A DNA stretch of 63,197 bases from Paracoccus versutus (lineage in GTDB: Bacteria > Pseudomonadota > Alphaproteobacteria > Rhodobacterales > Rhodobacteraceae), in assembly GCF_000763885.1 (NCBI RefSeq), contig NZ_JRKO01000037.1, positions 1 to 63,197 of the forward strand, written 5' to 3'. A model generated the notes under the pieces. That model did no database searches. It was not told the origin of the DNA and saw nothing but the letters and a program-made list of their open reading frames with translations. The position numbers and the translations under genes were made by a program. Shown here piece by piece: positions 39,034-49,062 of this stretch. The number at the start of each line of letters is the position of its first letter. Positions within the stretch are counted from its first letter, which is position 1.

Positions 39034-39913
39034 CCTTTCCGAAAAGGCCCGCGGGCCGCAGGATCAAGACGATCGCCATGATGACGAAGATCACGATGTT
39101 CGAGGCCTCGGGGTAGAAGACCTTGGTCAGCCCCTCGACCACGCCCAGCATGTAGCCGGTGACGATGGCGCCCAGGATCGAGCCCATGCCGCCCACGACC
39201 ACCACCGCGAAGACGATGATGATCAGGTTCGAGCCCATCAGGGGCGAGACCTGGTAGACCGGCGCCGCCAGCACGCCGGCAAAGCCCGCAAGCCCGGCGC
39301 CGAGCGCATAGGTCAGCGTCAGCAGCAAGGGCACGTTGACGCCGAAGGCCTGCACCAGCACCGGGTTTTCCGTCGCCGCGCGCAGGTAGGCGCCGAGCTT
39401 GGTCTTCTCGATCAGCAGCCAGACCCCGATGCAGACCGCCAGCGAGGCGATGACCACCCAGCCGCGATAGATCGGCAGGAACATGAAGCCCAGGTTCACC
39501 GCCCCTGTCAGCTGCGGGGGCGGCGCATAGGGCTTGCCCGAGGCGCCGAAGAAATAGCGGAAGGTGCCCTCGATCGCCAGCGCCAAGCCGAAGGTGAACA
39601 GGAGCCCGTAAAGGGGGTCGAGCTTGTAGAGCCGCGACAGCATGGTCCTTTCGACCAGCGCCGCGAACAGGCCCACGAACAGCGGCGCCAGGATCAGCGC
39701 CAGCCAGTAGTTGATGCCGCCTACGGTCAGGAGCAGCAGCGCCGCGAAGGCGCCCAGCATGTATTGCGCGCCATGGGCGAAGTTGATCACGCGCAACAGC
39801 CCGAAGATCACCGCCAGGCCCAGGCTCAGCAGCGCGTAGAAGCTGCCGTTGATCAGCCCGACCAGCAATTGCCCCATCAGGGCCTGGAGGGGCACGCCGA
39901 AAATCATCGTCAT
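39026..39913 (-). CDS. livH: branched-chain amino acid-type ABC permease LivH
   Basis: 295 aa, about eight helices. GSFYALLSLGLAVIFGLLRV and INFAHGAQYMLGAF near the start, and TKLGAYLRAATENPVLVQAFG as the cytoplasmic coupling loop, are typical of LivH. Starts one base after the livF stop. Together with LivM it makes the membrane channel. Confidence 0.92.
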   Translation of the reverse strand: MTMIFGVPLQALMGQLLVGLINGSFYALLSLGLAVIFGLLRVINFAHGAQYMLGAFAALLLLTVGGINYWLALILAPLFVGLFAALVERTMLSRLYKLDPLYGLLFTFGLALAIEGTFRYFFGASGKPYAPPPQLTGAVNLGFMFLPIYRGWVVIASLAVCIGVWLLIEKTKLGAYLRAATENPVLVQAFGVNVPLLLTLTYALGAGLAGFAGVLAAPVYQVSPLMGSNLIIIVFAVVVVGGMGSILGAIVTGYMLGVVEGLTKVFYPEASNIVIFVIMAIVLILRPAGLFGKDA

Positions 39914-39914
39914 C

Positions 39915-40619
39915 TCACACCCCCAGTTCCCGATGCAGCATGTCCATCTGCGCCGGCAGTTCGGCGACCGGGAACTCTGCCGTCATGCGGCCGTGGTCCA
40001 TCAGGTAGAAGCGGTCGGCGACCTTGGCGGCAAAGCGGAAGTTCTGCTCGACCAGCACCACGGTCATGCCGCGGCCCTTCAGCTTCTGCAGCACCTCGCC
40101 GATGGCCTGGATGATGACCGGGGCCAGCCCCTCGGTCGGCTCGTCGAGCAAGAGGCAGCGCGCGCCGGTGCGCAGGATGCGCGCCATGGCCAGCATCTGC
40201 TGCTCGCCGCCCGACAGCTTGGTGCCCTGCGAATTGCGGCGCTCCTCGAGGTTCGGGAACAGCGCGTAGATCTCCTCGACCGACATGCCGCCCTCGGCGA
40301 CCTTCGGCGGCAGCATCAGGTTCTCCTCGACCGAGAGGCTGGCGAAGATGCCGCGCTCCTCGGGGACGAAGCCCAGCCCGGCGCGGGCGGTCTGGTGCAG
40401 GGGCAGCGCCATCATGTCGCGCCCGGCGAACTGGATGCGGCCGGTGCGCTTGCGCAGGATGCCCATGATGCTGCGCAGCGTCGTGGTCTTGCCCATGCCG
40501 TTGCGGCCGAGGATGCAGATGGTCTCGCCTTCGTTCACATGCAGGTTCACGCCGTGCAGGACGTGGCTTTCGCCATACCAGGCCTGCAGGTCGCGGACGT
40601 TCAGAAGCGGCGCGCTCAT
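39915..40619 (-). CDS. livF: branched-chain amino acid-type ABC ATPase LivF
   Basis: 234 aa. Walker A GRNGMGKTTTLR, FVPEERGIFASLSVEENL, signature LSGGEQQMLAMARIL, Walker B LLLDEPTEGLAP and VLVEQNFRFA. Its ATG overlaps the livG stop (ATGA). Confidence 0.93.
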   Translation of the reverse strand: MSAPLLNVRDLQAWYGESHVLHGVNLHVNEGETICILGRNGMGKTTTLRSIMGILRKRTGRIQFAGRDMMALPLHQTARAGLGFVPEERGIFASLSVEENLMLPPKVAEGGMSVEEIYALFPNLEERRNSQGTKLSGGEQQMLAMARILRTGARCLLLDEPTEGLAPVIIQAIGEVLQKLKGRGMTVVLVEQNFRFAAKVADRFYLMDHGRMTAEFPVAELPAQMDMLHRELGV

Positions 40620-41392
40620 GCCTCGGACCCCATATAGGCGGTGCGCACGCGCGGATCGGCCGAGACGGTGGCATAGTCGCCCCGCGCGATGATCTCGCCG
40701 CGCTGCAGCACGGTGACGTGGTGGCAGATGTCGGCGACGACGCTGAGGTTGTGCTCGACCATCAGCACGGCGCGTTCGGCGGCGACGTCGCGGATGATGC
40801 CCGCGACCATGGCCACGTCCTCCTGCCCCATGCCGGCCATCGGCTCGTCCAGAAGCAGCACCTCGGGGTCGAGCGCGAGGGTGGTCGCGATCTCCAGCAC
40901 GCGCTTGCGGCCATAGGACAGGTCGGCGGCGCGGTGGTCGCGGTATTGCGCCAGGCCCAGCTGCTCGATCAGCTGGTCGGCGCGCGCATCCAGCCGGTCG
41001 AGCGCGGACAGCGGCAGCCAGAACTGCGTCGAAAGCCCGTTGGGGCGTTGCAGCGCGACCTTGACGTTCTCGCGCACGGTCAGGTGCGGGAACACCGCCG
41101 AGATCTGGAAGGACCGCACCAGCCCCATCCGCGCCACCTTGTCGGGCCGGGTGTTGGTGATGTCCTGGCCCAGGAGCGTGATCTGGCCCCGCGTCGGCTG
41201 CAGGAACTTGGTCAAGAGGTTGAAGACCGTGGTCTTGCCGGCGCCATTGGGCCCGATCAGCGCGTGGATGCGCGCATGCTCCACGTCCAGATCCACGTTG
41301 TTGACGGCGGTGAAACCCGCGAAGTCCCGGCCGAGGCCGCGGGCGGACAAGACCACCCGCGGCTGGGACTGCGTTGCAAGCGTCGCCGCCAT
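40616..41392 (-). CDS. livG: branched-chain amino acid-type ABC ATPase LivG
   Basis: 258 aa. Walker A GPNGAGKTTVFNLLTKF, RSFQISAVFPHLTVRENV, DLSYGRKRVLEIATTLA in place of a strict LSGGQ, Walker B VLLLDEPMAGM and MVEHNLSVV. ATG 41392 shares a base with the receptor stop (TGATG). Confidence 0.93.
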   Translation of the reverse strand: MAATLATQSQPRVVLSARGLGRDFAGFTAVNNVDLDVEHARIHALIGPNGAGKTTVFNLLTKFLQPTRGQITLLGQDITNTRPDKVARMGLVRSFQISAVFPHLTVRENVKVALQRPNGLSTQFWLPLSALDRLDARADQLIEQLGLAQYRDHRAADLSYGRKRVLEIATTLALDPEVLLLDEPMAGMGQEDVAMVAGIIRDVAAERAVLMVEHNLSVVADICHHVTVLQRGEIIARGDYATVSADPRVRTAYMGSEA

Positions 41393-42591
41393 CACTGGAC
41401 CAGCGGGCAGCCGCTTTCGGCCGGGTTCAGGAAGGCCTGATCGCCCGGAATCGTGGCCAGGACGTTGTAATAATCCCAGTCCTCGGTCACGTCGCCGGGC
41501 GCCTTGACCTCCATCAGGTAGACGTCCTTGATCAGCCGGCCGTTGGGCCCGACCTTGCCGCCCTGGGCAAAGATGTCGTCCACCGGCATCTCGTGCATCT
41601 TGGCGGCGACGGCCTCGGTCTCGTCGGTTCCTGCCTCCTGGATCGCCTTGAGGTATTGGGTGACGGCGGAATAGGTGCCGGCATGGACCATGTTCGGCAT
41701 GACGCCGGTGCGTTCCTTGAAGCGTTCGCCGAACGCGCGCGATTCCGGCGTGCGGTTCCAGTAGAAGCTTTCGGTCAGCGTCAGCCCCTGCGCGGCATCC
41801 AGCCCGATGCCATGCACCTCGGCCAGGGTGAAGAGCAGCGCCGCCAGGCGCTGGCCGCCGGCGGTGATGCCGAATTCGGCCGCCTGCTTGATGGCGTTCT
41901 GCGTGTCCATGCCGGCATTGGCCAGGCCGATGACCTTGGCCCCCGAAGCCTGGGCCTGCAGCAGGAACGAGGAATAATCCGTCGTCGCCAGCGGGTGGCG
42001 CACCGCCCCCGCGACCGTGCCGCCCTGCGACTTGACGAAATTGCCGGTCTGCTCTTCCAGCGAATAGCCGAAGGCATAGTCGGCGGTCAGGAAGAACCAG
42101 CTGTCGCCGCCCTCCTTCACCAGCGCGCCGCCGGTGCCCACGGCCAGCGCATGGGTGTCATAGGCCCAGTGGAAGCCATAGGGGGTGCATTGCGGCCCGG
42201 TCAGCTCGGTCGTGGCCGCGCCGGTGTTGACGGTGATCTTCTTCTTTTCCTGGCTCAGCGCCTGCACCGCCAGGCCGACCGACGAGGTGGTCAGTTCCAT
42301 GATCGCATCGACCTGCTCGGTGTCATACCATTGCCGTGCGATGTTCGAGGCGATGTCGGGCTTGTTCTGGTGATCGGCGGTGACGACCTCGACCGGCGCA
42401 TCCAGCACCTTGCCGCCGAAATCCTCGACCGCCATCCGCGCGGCCTCATAGGAATACTTGCCGCCGAAATCGGCATAGACCCCGGACTGGTCGTTCAGGA
42501 TGCCGATCTTGACCACCCCGTCCGAAACCTCGGCCAGGGCAGGCGTGGCAATAAGGCCGACCGCGGCGGTCGACAGCAGAATCTTTCGCAT
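41392..42591 (-). CDS. ABC transporter substrate-binding protein, LivJ family
   Basis: Periplasmic receptor of the peripla_BP_6 type, 399 aa. Signal peptide MRKILLSTAAVGLIATPALA, mature start VSDGVVKIGILNDQSGVYAD, then YSYEAARMAVEDFGG and HQNKPDIASNIARQWYD. GFHWAYDTHALAVGTGGALV and the alternating domains suit the family. ATG 42591 follows GGGAGGACATA. The ligand is not known; receptors of this group bind amino acids, urea, short amides or aromatic acids. First gene of an operon receptor-livG-F-H-M-GMC dehydrogenase, divergent from a LysR gene. Confidence 0.9.
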   Translation of the reverse strand: MRKILLSTAAVGLIATPALAEVSDGVVKIGILNDQSGVYADFGGKYSYEAARMAVEDFGGKVLDAPVEVVTADHQNKPDIASNIARQWYDTEQVDAIMELTTSSVGLAVQALSQEKKKITVNTGAATTELTGPQCTPYGFHWAYDTHALAVGTGGALVKEGGDSWFFLTADYAFGYSLEEQTGNFVKSQGGTVAGAVRHPLATTDYSSFLLQAQASGAKVIGLANAGMDTQNAIKQAAEFGITAGGQRLAALLFTLAEVHGIGLDAAQGLTLTESFYWNRTPESRAFGERFKERTGVMPNMVHAGTYSAVTQYLKAIQEAGTDETEAVAAKMHEMPVDDIFAQGGKVGPNGRLIKDVYLMEVKAPGDVTEDWDYYNVLATIPGDQAFLNPAESGCPLVQ

Positions 42592-42780
42592 TATGTCCTC
42601 CCAAAGGCGCATCCCTTCCACCGGCCGCTTCTGCCTGCCGGGTGGGAATACTGTCCTGTTACCCGCGAGGGGGCGACTCTCGCCTTGCCCCTCCCGCATG
42701 GAACGATGCAGGCAATTCGGCTTTGACACAAGTGTTCAGAGAGGTTTAATTTCTTACAGGGCGTGTGCATTTTCGAACAG

Positions 42781-43698
42781 ATGGCCAATCTCAGCTGGGA
42801 CGATCTGCAATTCTTTCTGGCGGTTGTGCGCGAAGGGCAGCTTTCGCGCGCGGCGCGACAGCTGGGCACCTCGCATGTCACCGTCTCGCGCCGCATCGAC
42901 CGGCTGGAGCAGGCGCTGAACACCCGCCTGTTCGAGCGCAATCCCCGCGGCTACGAGCCGACCCCCGCCGGCCAGCGGCTGATCGAGGCGGCCGAGCGGA
43001 TGGAGCAGGCCGCCGGGCTGATCCCGCTGGAGCAATCCGCCGCCACCGGCCAGGCGCGGCCGCTGCGGCTGGCCATGCCCGAGGGCTTCGGCAGCCTGTT
43101 CTCGACCCATCTGCTGCCGGCCTTTGCCGCGGAATTTCCGCTGATCTCGCTGGAACTCATCACCATGCCGCAGGTGCTGTCGCTGTCGCGGCGCGAGGCG
43201 GACATCTCGATCACGCTGGACCCGGTGACGAGCGGCCCCTATCGCTCCGAGCGCCTGGTGGATTATACGCTGCACCTCTACGCCACGCGCGAGCATCTGC
43301 GCGGCCTGCCGCCGATCGCCAGCCCCGAGGATCTGCCCCGGCTGCGCTTCGTCGGCTATATCGAGGAGATGATCTTCGCCCCCGGCCTGGACTACCTGGG
43401 CGAGATCCATCCCGCGATCCGGGCCGGGGTGAAAAGCTCCAGCATCTTCAACCAGCTTGCGGCGGTGCGGGGCGGGCTGGGGATCGGCGTGCTGCCCTGG
43501 TATATCGCCGCGAAATATCCCGAATTGCAGATCGTACTGCCCGAACGGGTCCGCCTGACCCGGACCTATTGGCTGACCTGCCACCGCGACCTGCGGGTGA
43601 TGCAATGGGTGCGCGCGGTGATCGGCTTTCTGTCGGCAAGGCTGGCCGAACGCGGCCACGAACTGTCCCGCCCCCTCAGCCATGCCGGACCGGGCTGA
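42781..43698 (+). CDS. LysR-family transcriptional regulator
   Basis: 305 aa. LSWDDLQFFLAVVREGQLSR and SHVTVSRRIDRLEQALNTRL form the helix-turn-helix; the effector domain includes LRLAMPEGFGSLFSTHLL and AVRGGLGIGVLPWYIA. Divergent from the liv-type operon with 189 bp between, so it probably controls it. The frame is open upstream to GTG 42763; ATG 42781 is preferred because the family consensus starts there, though its ribosome site is weak. Confidence 0.87.
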   Translation: MANLSWDDLQFFLAVVREGQLSRAARQLGTSHVTVSRRIDRLEQALNTRLFERNPRGYEPTPAGQRLIEAAERMEQAAGLIPLEQSAATGQARPLRLAMPEGFGSLFSTHLLPAFAAEFPLISLELITMPQVLSLSRREADISITLDPVTSGPYRSERLVDYTLHLYATREHLRGLPPIASPEDLPRLRFVGYIEEMIFAPGLDYLGEIHPAIRAGVKSSSIFNQLAAVRGGLGIGVLPWYIAAKYPELQIVLPERVRLTRTYWLTCHRDLRVMQWVRAVIGFLSARLAERGHELSRPLSHAGPG

Positions 43699-43846
43699 GG
43701 CCCGCCCGGCAAGCCCCTGCGGGTGCGGAATCGATCAAATCCTTCGGAAATGCCTCGGGGCTTCGGCATGCCGCTTAACCTTCTCTTAACGCTCCCTTGC
43801 CAGAAGGGTCGCAATGAATGGCGACACGATGGGGGAAAGCCCGCCA

Positions 43847-45190
43847 GATGGCATCGCGACATGCCCTTCCGACGGCCCTGCTGGCGAGGGTTGCCCCGAA
43901 TGCCCGCCTGCGTAGGGCATCGGCCGTCTACGATCCGCTGTATTCGACCGCGCTGGCCCTTGTCCTCGGCAGGGTCATGGGCAGAGCCCCGTCGCCTTGG
44001 CGCAGACCGTGGCCCGCCTGCGGCGACGTGCTTCCCGGCATCCCGCCGCCCCGCTTGCGGCCTGGAGCCTTGCGTGGGCGTGAACGCCCAGGATGCAATC
44101 GACATCGACGGCGGCGGCGGAACGCTGGCGATCCAAGCGGGCGGCCGGCTGGACACAGAGCCCGGCGTCATCGGCAGCGAGGCCGGCAAGTCCGGCTGAG
44201 TCAACGTCATGGGCAACGGATCGAACGGCCATGGCCGCGCCTATGCCTCTCGGGGCAGCCTGCAGGCGGGGGCTGCCGGCAGCTTTGCGACCCTCGGCGC
44301 GCATGCCGTCGATGCCGGGGCCTCGCTCGACCTGGACGGGTTCGACCAGACCATCGGCTCGCTTTCCGGGGCCGGGGACGTCACGCTTGGCCAGGGCACG
44401 CTGACCACGGGCGGGGACGGCAGCGACACGGGCTTCGGCGGCACGATCTCGGGCACGGGCGGGCTGGTGAAAGAGGGCGGCGGCACCTTGATCCTCAGCG
44501 GCACCAACACCCACAGCGGCGACATCCTGGTGGCCGGCGGCGTGCTTCAACTGGGAAGCGGCAGCATCGGCACCCTGATGATCGCGGACGACCTGGAACT
44601 CGGCACCGGCTCCGTCCTCGGCTTTGACCTGGGCGCCTCCGGCCCGGCCAGCGGCGGCGGCACAAGCGATCACGTCACCGTCGGCGGGCAGCTGACCCTG
44701 GACGGCGTGCTCAGGCTTTCCAATGCGGGCGGCGCGGGCCTGGGCTATTACCGGCTGCTGAGCTATGGCGGGCTGACCGACCATGGCCTTGGGATCGCGA
44801 CGACGCCGGCAATGGGAACAAGCACCTATGAAATCGTGACCGGCGGCGGCCATGTCGACCTGGTGGTCGGCACGGCGGCGATGCGGCGGTGAAGATCTGG
44901 CGCGGCGGCAGCGGCGTCTGGAGCGCGGCGAACCTGGCCTGGCGGGACCGTGGCGGCGACATCCCCATGGCCTTGGGCCGGCAGCCACGGCGCCTTCAAC
45001 GAGACCGGAGGGCTGGTCGAAGTCCAGGGCGATTTGTCCTTCAAGGGCCTGCAATTCGTCGCCGACAGCTATGCCCTGGCCGGCGGCGGGATGCTGGAGA
45101 CAGAAGCGGGCGGCGGCGAATTGCGCGTCCTTGCGGGGGCGACGGCCACCATCGGCACCCGGATCGGCGGCACGGGTGCTCCCCTGTCGC
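43847..45190 (+). pseudogene. decayed autotransporter adhesin (passenger with beta-helix repeats)
   Basis: Pieces of an AIDA-like passenger are spread over several frames. There are traces of a signal region (LVLG...VALAQ) at 43930-44010 in shifting frames; AIDIDGGGGTLAIQAGGRLD before an in-frame TGA at 44197-44199; then GGLVKEGGGTLILSGTNTHS with VAGGVLQLGSGSIG, a classic autotransporter-associated repeat, to TGA 44890-44892. Next come MKIWRGGSGVWSAANLAW in one frame and VQGDLSFKGLQFVADSYALA in another. Similarity fades by 45190 and no beta-barrel is found. Secreted surface protein in the intact form; here not expressible as one chain. Confidence 0.75.
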
Positions 45191-45853
45191 TGCCGCTCCC
45201 GCTTACGATGGCACTGCAACTGTTCGGCGCTTGTGTCAATCGCGTGATGGCGGCGGGCGGCCCGCCTGGCAACCCTGCGGGGCTGCATTGCCGGCCGGAA
45301 GATCCGTGCCGACGGCGGGTCGATCCGGTCGGTCTTGACCTCTGCAGTTCGCACAACGCAGGCCGCCTTGCTCAGATGGCAGCCGGGGCAACTCCACCTC
45401 CCCCTCCGCGCCGAAGAGGGCGATCAGCCCATCCGCCGGCACCCCACGCCAGACCAGATAGTCGTGGCCGCCTGCATATTTCCGCCACGCGACCTCATCG
45501 CCCTCAAGCCGCAATTCGCGCAGTTACGGCGAGGCTTCCAGAATACCCGCAGTGCCCGCACGCCCGGGCTGCGTCTGGTGGAGGGCTTGTCCTTGGTCGA
45601 ACGGTCCAAGGCTGCCTGCCTCGCCGCCAATCCTGTAAACCGATTTCCTGCCGGACACCACGCTGCGAAAATCAGAGGCCAGACTTCGAAAGCTCTGCTC
45701 TTGCAGGCTCGGCCGTGGCAGAACAGCCACAGATGCGGCGCGATTGCCGCAGCCTCGGCATTCTTTGCGTTGAAGACTTAATTCACAAATGGTTGAAGCC
45801 GGCAAGCGCGCGAGACGCCAGCCATCCCTGACCCTTTCCAACAGGAGCATGCG
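45191..45853. other. interval with no recognisable intact gene
   Basis: About 660 bp between the autotransporter relic and the TonB receptor. Short minus-strand frames occur (for example residues EGDEVAWRKYAGGHDYLVW around 45430-45510 and a CANC pair near 45550), but none matches a family I know. It may hold more decayed coding sequence plus the receptor promoter. CAGGAG at 45842-45847 is the receptor ribosome site. Confidence 0.5.
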
Positions 45854-48139
45854 ATGGCGACGCTTTTCCCGCGCCCGACCACGGGCACCGCACTCTGTCT
45901 GCTGATGTCACTGCCGGTCTTCGCCGGTTCCGTCCTGGCACAGGAGGCCACCACCGAAGACACGGTCGTCCTTGAAACGATCGTGATCACCGCCGAGGAA
46001 CAGGCCAAGCAGGCGCTCGGCACCTCGACCGTGACAGCCGAGGACATCGAGAAAGCCCCTCCGGTCAACGATATTTCCGAAGTCGTGCGCAAGATGCCCG
46101 GCGTGAACCTGACCGGCGCCACCGCCAGCGGCCAGCGCGGCAACCAGCGCCAGATCGACATTCGCGGCATGGGGCCGGAAAACACCCTGATCCTGATCGA
46201 CGGCAAGCCGGTCATGTCGCGCAACTCGGTCCGCATGAGCCGCAATGGCGAACGGGATTCGCGCGGCGATTCGAACTGGGTGCCCGCCGAAATGATCGAG
46301 CGCATCGAGGTGCTGCGCGGTCCGGCGGCGGCGCGCTATGGCTCGGGCTCGTCGGGCGGGGTGGTCAATATCATCACCAAGCGCCCCGAGACCTTCTCGG
46401 GCCAGGTCGGGATGCATTACAATTCGCCCGAAAGCCGCAAGGAAGGCGACACAGTGCGCAACAATTTCATGCTGGCTGGGCCCGTGGGTGAAAACCTGAC
46501 CTTCCGTCTGTTCGGCAACTACAACAAGACCGACGGCGACGCCCCCGACATCAACCGCGTTCCTTTGCTGGATGATGATGGAAGTCCGGTTCTGGACGAC
46601 GACGGCAACCCGGAATATCTCAACCTCGCGGGCCGCGAAGGCGTGGTGAACAAGGATATGGGCGGCTTGCTGAGCTGGCAGGTCGCGCCCGGTCATGTCA
46701 TCGACTTCGAGGCGAATTTCTCGCGCCAGGGCAACATCTATGCCGGCGACACGATGTTCGGCAGCGTGAAAGAGGATCAGGACGGCGTCAACCTGATCGG
46801 CACCGAGACCAACCGCATGTATCGCCGCGCCCTGTCCCTGACCCATCGCGGCGAGTACGATTTCGGCGAGTCGTTCAGCTATCTGCAATGGGAAAACACC
46901 CGCAATGCCCGGCTTTGCGAAGGCACGGCCGGCGGAGGCGAAGGCGCGATCACCAATTGCGTCGATACCGATGGCGACGGGGAAAACGACGCGATGGCGT
47001 TCAGCACCATCACGCTGGACAACATCACCGCCAAGAGCGAATGGATCCTGCCGATGAAGCTTGCCGGCCGGGACAGCCGCGTGACCTTCGGCGCCGAATA
47101 TCGCGGCGAGTTCATGGAGGACGGCGTGTCGATCCGCGGCGGGCTCGACCCGTCGCTGGTGCCCGATACCGGCGTCGATCCCGACGGCGAGAACCGCGAC
47201 CCCAAGACCGACCAGCAGACCATCGGCCTTTACGCCGAGGCGAACATCCAATGGAACGACAAGCTGACCCTGACCCCCGGCCTGCGCTTCGATTATAACG
47301 ACAATTTCGGCAGCGCATGGTCGCCCAGCCTGAACGCGACCTATGCCTTCAACGACGAATGGACGATGAAGCTGGGCGTGGCGCGGGCCTTCAAGGCGCC
47401 GAACCTGTATCAGCTGAACCCGAACTACGTCTATGTCACCCGAGGCAATGGCTGCCCCTATGTCGACGGCGTGCGCCTCAGCGGTCCCTGCTACGTTCTG
47501 GGCAACCCGGATCTGGAGGCCGAGCGCAGCCTGAACAAGGAGATCGGCGTCGCTTATGCCGGTCACAACGACATCAGTGCCAGCCTGACCTGGTTCCACA
47601 ACGACTATGACAACCGCATCGCCTCGGGCCGGATCCAGCACAACCCGGATGCGACGACAAACCGTCTGTTCCGCTGGGAAAACCAGAAGAACGCGGTGAT
47701 CTCGGGGATCGAGGGCAATTTCTCGACCCCGCTGGGCGAAAGCTTCGCCTTCAACACGAACTTCACCAAGATGATCAAGTCCGAGGACGAGAACGGCCAG
47801 CCGCTGAGCCTGGTGCCGGACTATACGATCAACGCCTCGCTCGACTGGTATGCCACGCCTGACCTGACCCTGACGCTGGGTGCGACCCACTACGGCAAGA
47901 TCGAGCCGGCGACGATCGGCAACAGCATGGGCAACGAGATCGAGGATCCCGAAACCCGCGGCAGCTATACGCTGGTCAACCTGGGTGCTAACTGGGCGGT
48001 AAGCGAGTCGGCGCGGCTGTCGGCCGGGGTGACGAACCTCTTCGACAAGCGGATCCTGCGCACCAATACCAGCGACGGAACGAACACCTTCAACGAACCG
48101 GGGCGCGCCTTCTATATCGGGCTGACCTCGACCTTCTGA
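45854..48139 (+). CDS. TonB-dependent siderophore receptor, FepA-like
   Basis: Outer-membrane receptor, 761 aa. A signal peptide ends near VLAQ (30). A TonB-box-like DTVVLETIVITA follows, then the plug (about 50-180: VVRKMPGVNLTGATASGQRG, RQIDIRGMGPENTLILIDGKP, RIEVLRGPAAARYGSGSSGG) and a 22-strand barrel ending in phenylalanine (YIGLTSTF). The plug motif SRNSVRMSRNGERDSRGDSN is as in FepA/PfeA/IroN catecholate receptors. Acidic repeats LLDDDGSPVLDDDGNPEYL and VDTDGDGENDAM lie in outer loops. No siderophore synthesis or TonB genes are nearby; sitABCD is convergent. Confidence 0.9.
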   Translation: MATLFPRPTTGTALCLLMSLPVFAGSVLAQEATTEDTVVLETIVITAEEQAKQALGTSTVTAEDIEKAPPVNDISEVVRKMPGVNLTGATASGQRGNQRQIDIRGMGPENTLILIDGKPVMSRNSVRMSRNGERDSRGDSNWVPAEMIERIEVLRGPAAARYGSGSSGGVVNIITKRPETFSGQVGMHYNSPESRKEGDTVRNNFMLAGPVGENLTFRLFGNYNKTDGDAPDINRVPLLDDDGSPVLDDDGNPEYLNLAGREGVVNKDMGGLLSWQVAPGHVIDFEANFSRQGNIYAGDTMFGSVKEDQDGVNLIGTETNRMYRRALSLTHRGEYDFGESFSYLQWENTRNARLCEGTAGGGEGAITNCVDTDGDGENDAMAFSTITLDNITAKSEWILPMKLAGRDSRVTFGAEYRGEFMEDGVSIRGGLDPSLVPDTGVDPDGENRDPKTDQQTIGLYAEANIQWNDKLTLTPGLRFDYNDNFGSAWSPSLNATYAFNDEWTMKLGVARAFKAPNLYQLNPNYVYVTRGNGCPYVDGVRLSGPCYVLGNPDLEAERSLNKEIGVAYAGHNDISASLTWFHNDYDNRIASGRIQHNPDATTNRLFRWENQKNAVISGIEGNFSTPLGESFAFNTNFTKMIKSEDENGQPLSLVPDYTINASLDWYATPDLTLTLGATHYGKIEPATIGNSMGNEIEDPETRGSYTLVNLGANWAVSESARLSAGVTNLFDKRILRTNTSDGTNTFNEPGRAFYIGLTSTF

Positions 48140-48145
48140 CGCGGC

Positions 48146-48161
48146 GGGGCGGTCCCGCCCC
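48146..48161. terminator. hairpin between the receptor and sitD
   Basis: GGGGCG, loop GTCC, CGCCCC. Sits 7 bp past the receptor stop and 59 bp before the sitD stop of the convergent operon. No T-run; a weak bidirectional stop at best. Confidence 0.35.
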
Positions 48162-48219
48162 TCGCACCGAAAGCCCCGTGACGGCGGTGCCTCGTGCGCC
48201 GCCGTTTCCCTATATACAC

Positions 48220-49062
48220 TCAAGTGAGCTCAAATGATGCCGTGGCGCGCCTGATCTGCCAGGTCCGCCGGACGAGGGCCGCGACGAAGGCCGCGGTCAG
48301 GATCAGGACGATGGTCGGCGCCGGTGCGCTGTCCAGGAAGAAGCTGGCGTGGACCCCGGCCAGCATCGCCCCCATGCAGACCGCGACAGCCACGATCAGC
48401 ATCCGTCCGAAGCTGCGCACCAGCAGGAAGGCGATGGCCCCCGGCGCGATCAAGAGGCCCACCGCCAGGATCAGTCCCGTGGCGGTCATCGTGGCGACGC
48501 TGGCCAGCGACAGGATGGTCAGCAGCCCGTAATGCAGCAGCCCGACCGGCAGGCCAGAGGCCCGCGCCTGCACCGGATCGAAAGCGTGCAGCATCAGATC
48601 CTTCCACTTCAGGGCCAGCACGACGGAAACCGGCACGGCGATCCACAGCGCGGTGCGCAGGTCCGCCGGCACGATCCCCAGCATGTTGCCGAACAGGATA
48701 TGGTCCAGATGCACGTCCGAGGTGATCGAGGTGTAAAGGACGATCCCCAGCCCGAACATGCCCGAGAAGACGACGCCCATGACCGTGTCCTGCTTGACCC
48801 GGCTGTTGGCCGACAGATAGCCCGTCGCCAGCGCCGTCACCATCCCGGCGCCGAAGGCCCCGAGGATCAGCGGAAAGCCGAAGATATAGGCCAGCACCAC
48901 GCCGGGCAGCACCGCATGGCTGACGGCGTCGCCCATCAGGGCCCAGCCCTTCAGCACCAGGAAGCACGAGAGCAGCGCCGTCGGCACCGAGACGATGGCG
49001 GCGATCAGGAAGGCATTCTGCATGAAGCCGAACTGGAACGGCATCAGAAGCGTGTCGATCAT
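48220..49062 (-). CDS. sitD: manganese/iron ABC transporter permease SitD
   Basis: 280 aa ABC-3 family permease with about eight helices. FLVLKGWALMGDAVSHAVLP with GVVLAYIFGFPL is the family signature, and LGIVPADLRTALW and MTATGLILAVGLLIAPGAIA follow. ATG 49062 overlaps the sitC stop by 4 bp. Last gene of sitABCD. Its end runs into the region with TATATACACTC, which is not clearly a promoter. Confidence 0.9.
   Translation of the reverse strand: MIDTLLMPFQFGFMQNAFLIAAIVSVPTALLSCFLVLKGWALMGDAVSHAVLPGVVLAYIFGFPLILGAFGAGMVTALATGYLSANSRVKQDTVMGVVFSGMFGLGIVLYTSITSDVHLDHILFGNMLGIVPADLRTALWIAVPVSVVLALKWKDLMLHAFDPVQARASGLPVGLLHYGLLTILSLASVATMTATGLILAVGLLIAPGAIAFLLVRSFGRMLIVAVAVCMGAMLAGVHASFFLDSAPAPTIVLILTAAFVAALVRRTWQIRRATASFELT

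Noticed and set aside
45908..48223. Minus-strand frame of 771 codons over the TonB receptor
   Set aside because: Antisense shadow of a receptor with complete plug and barrel motifs.
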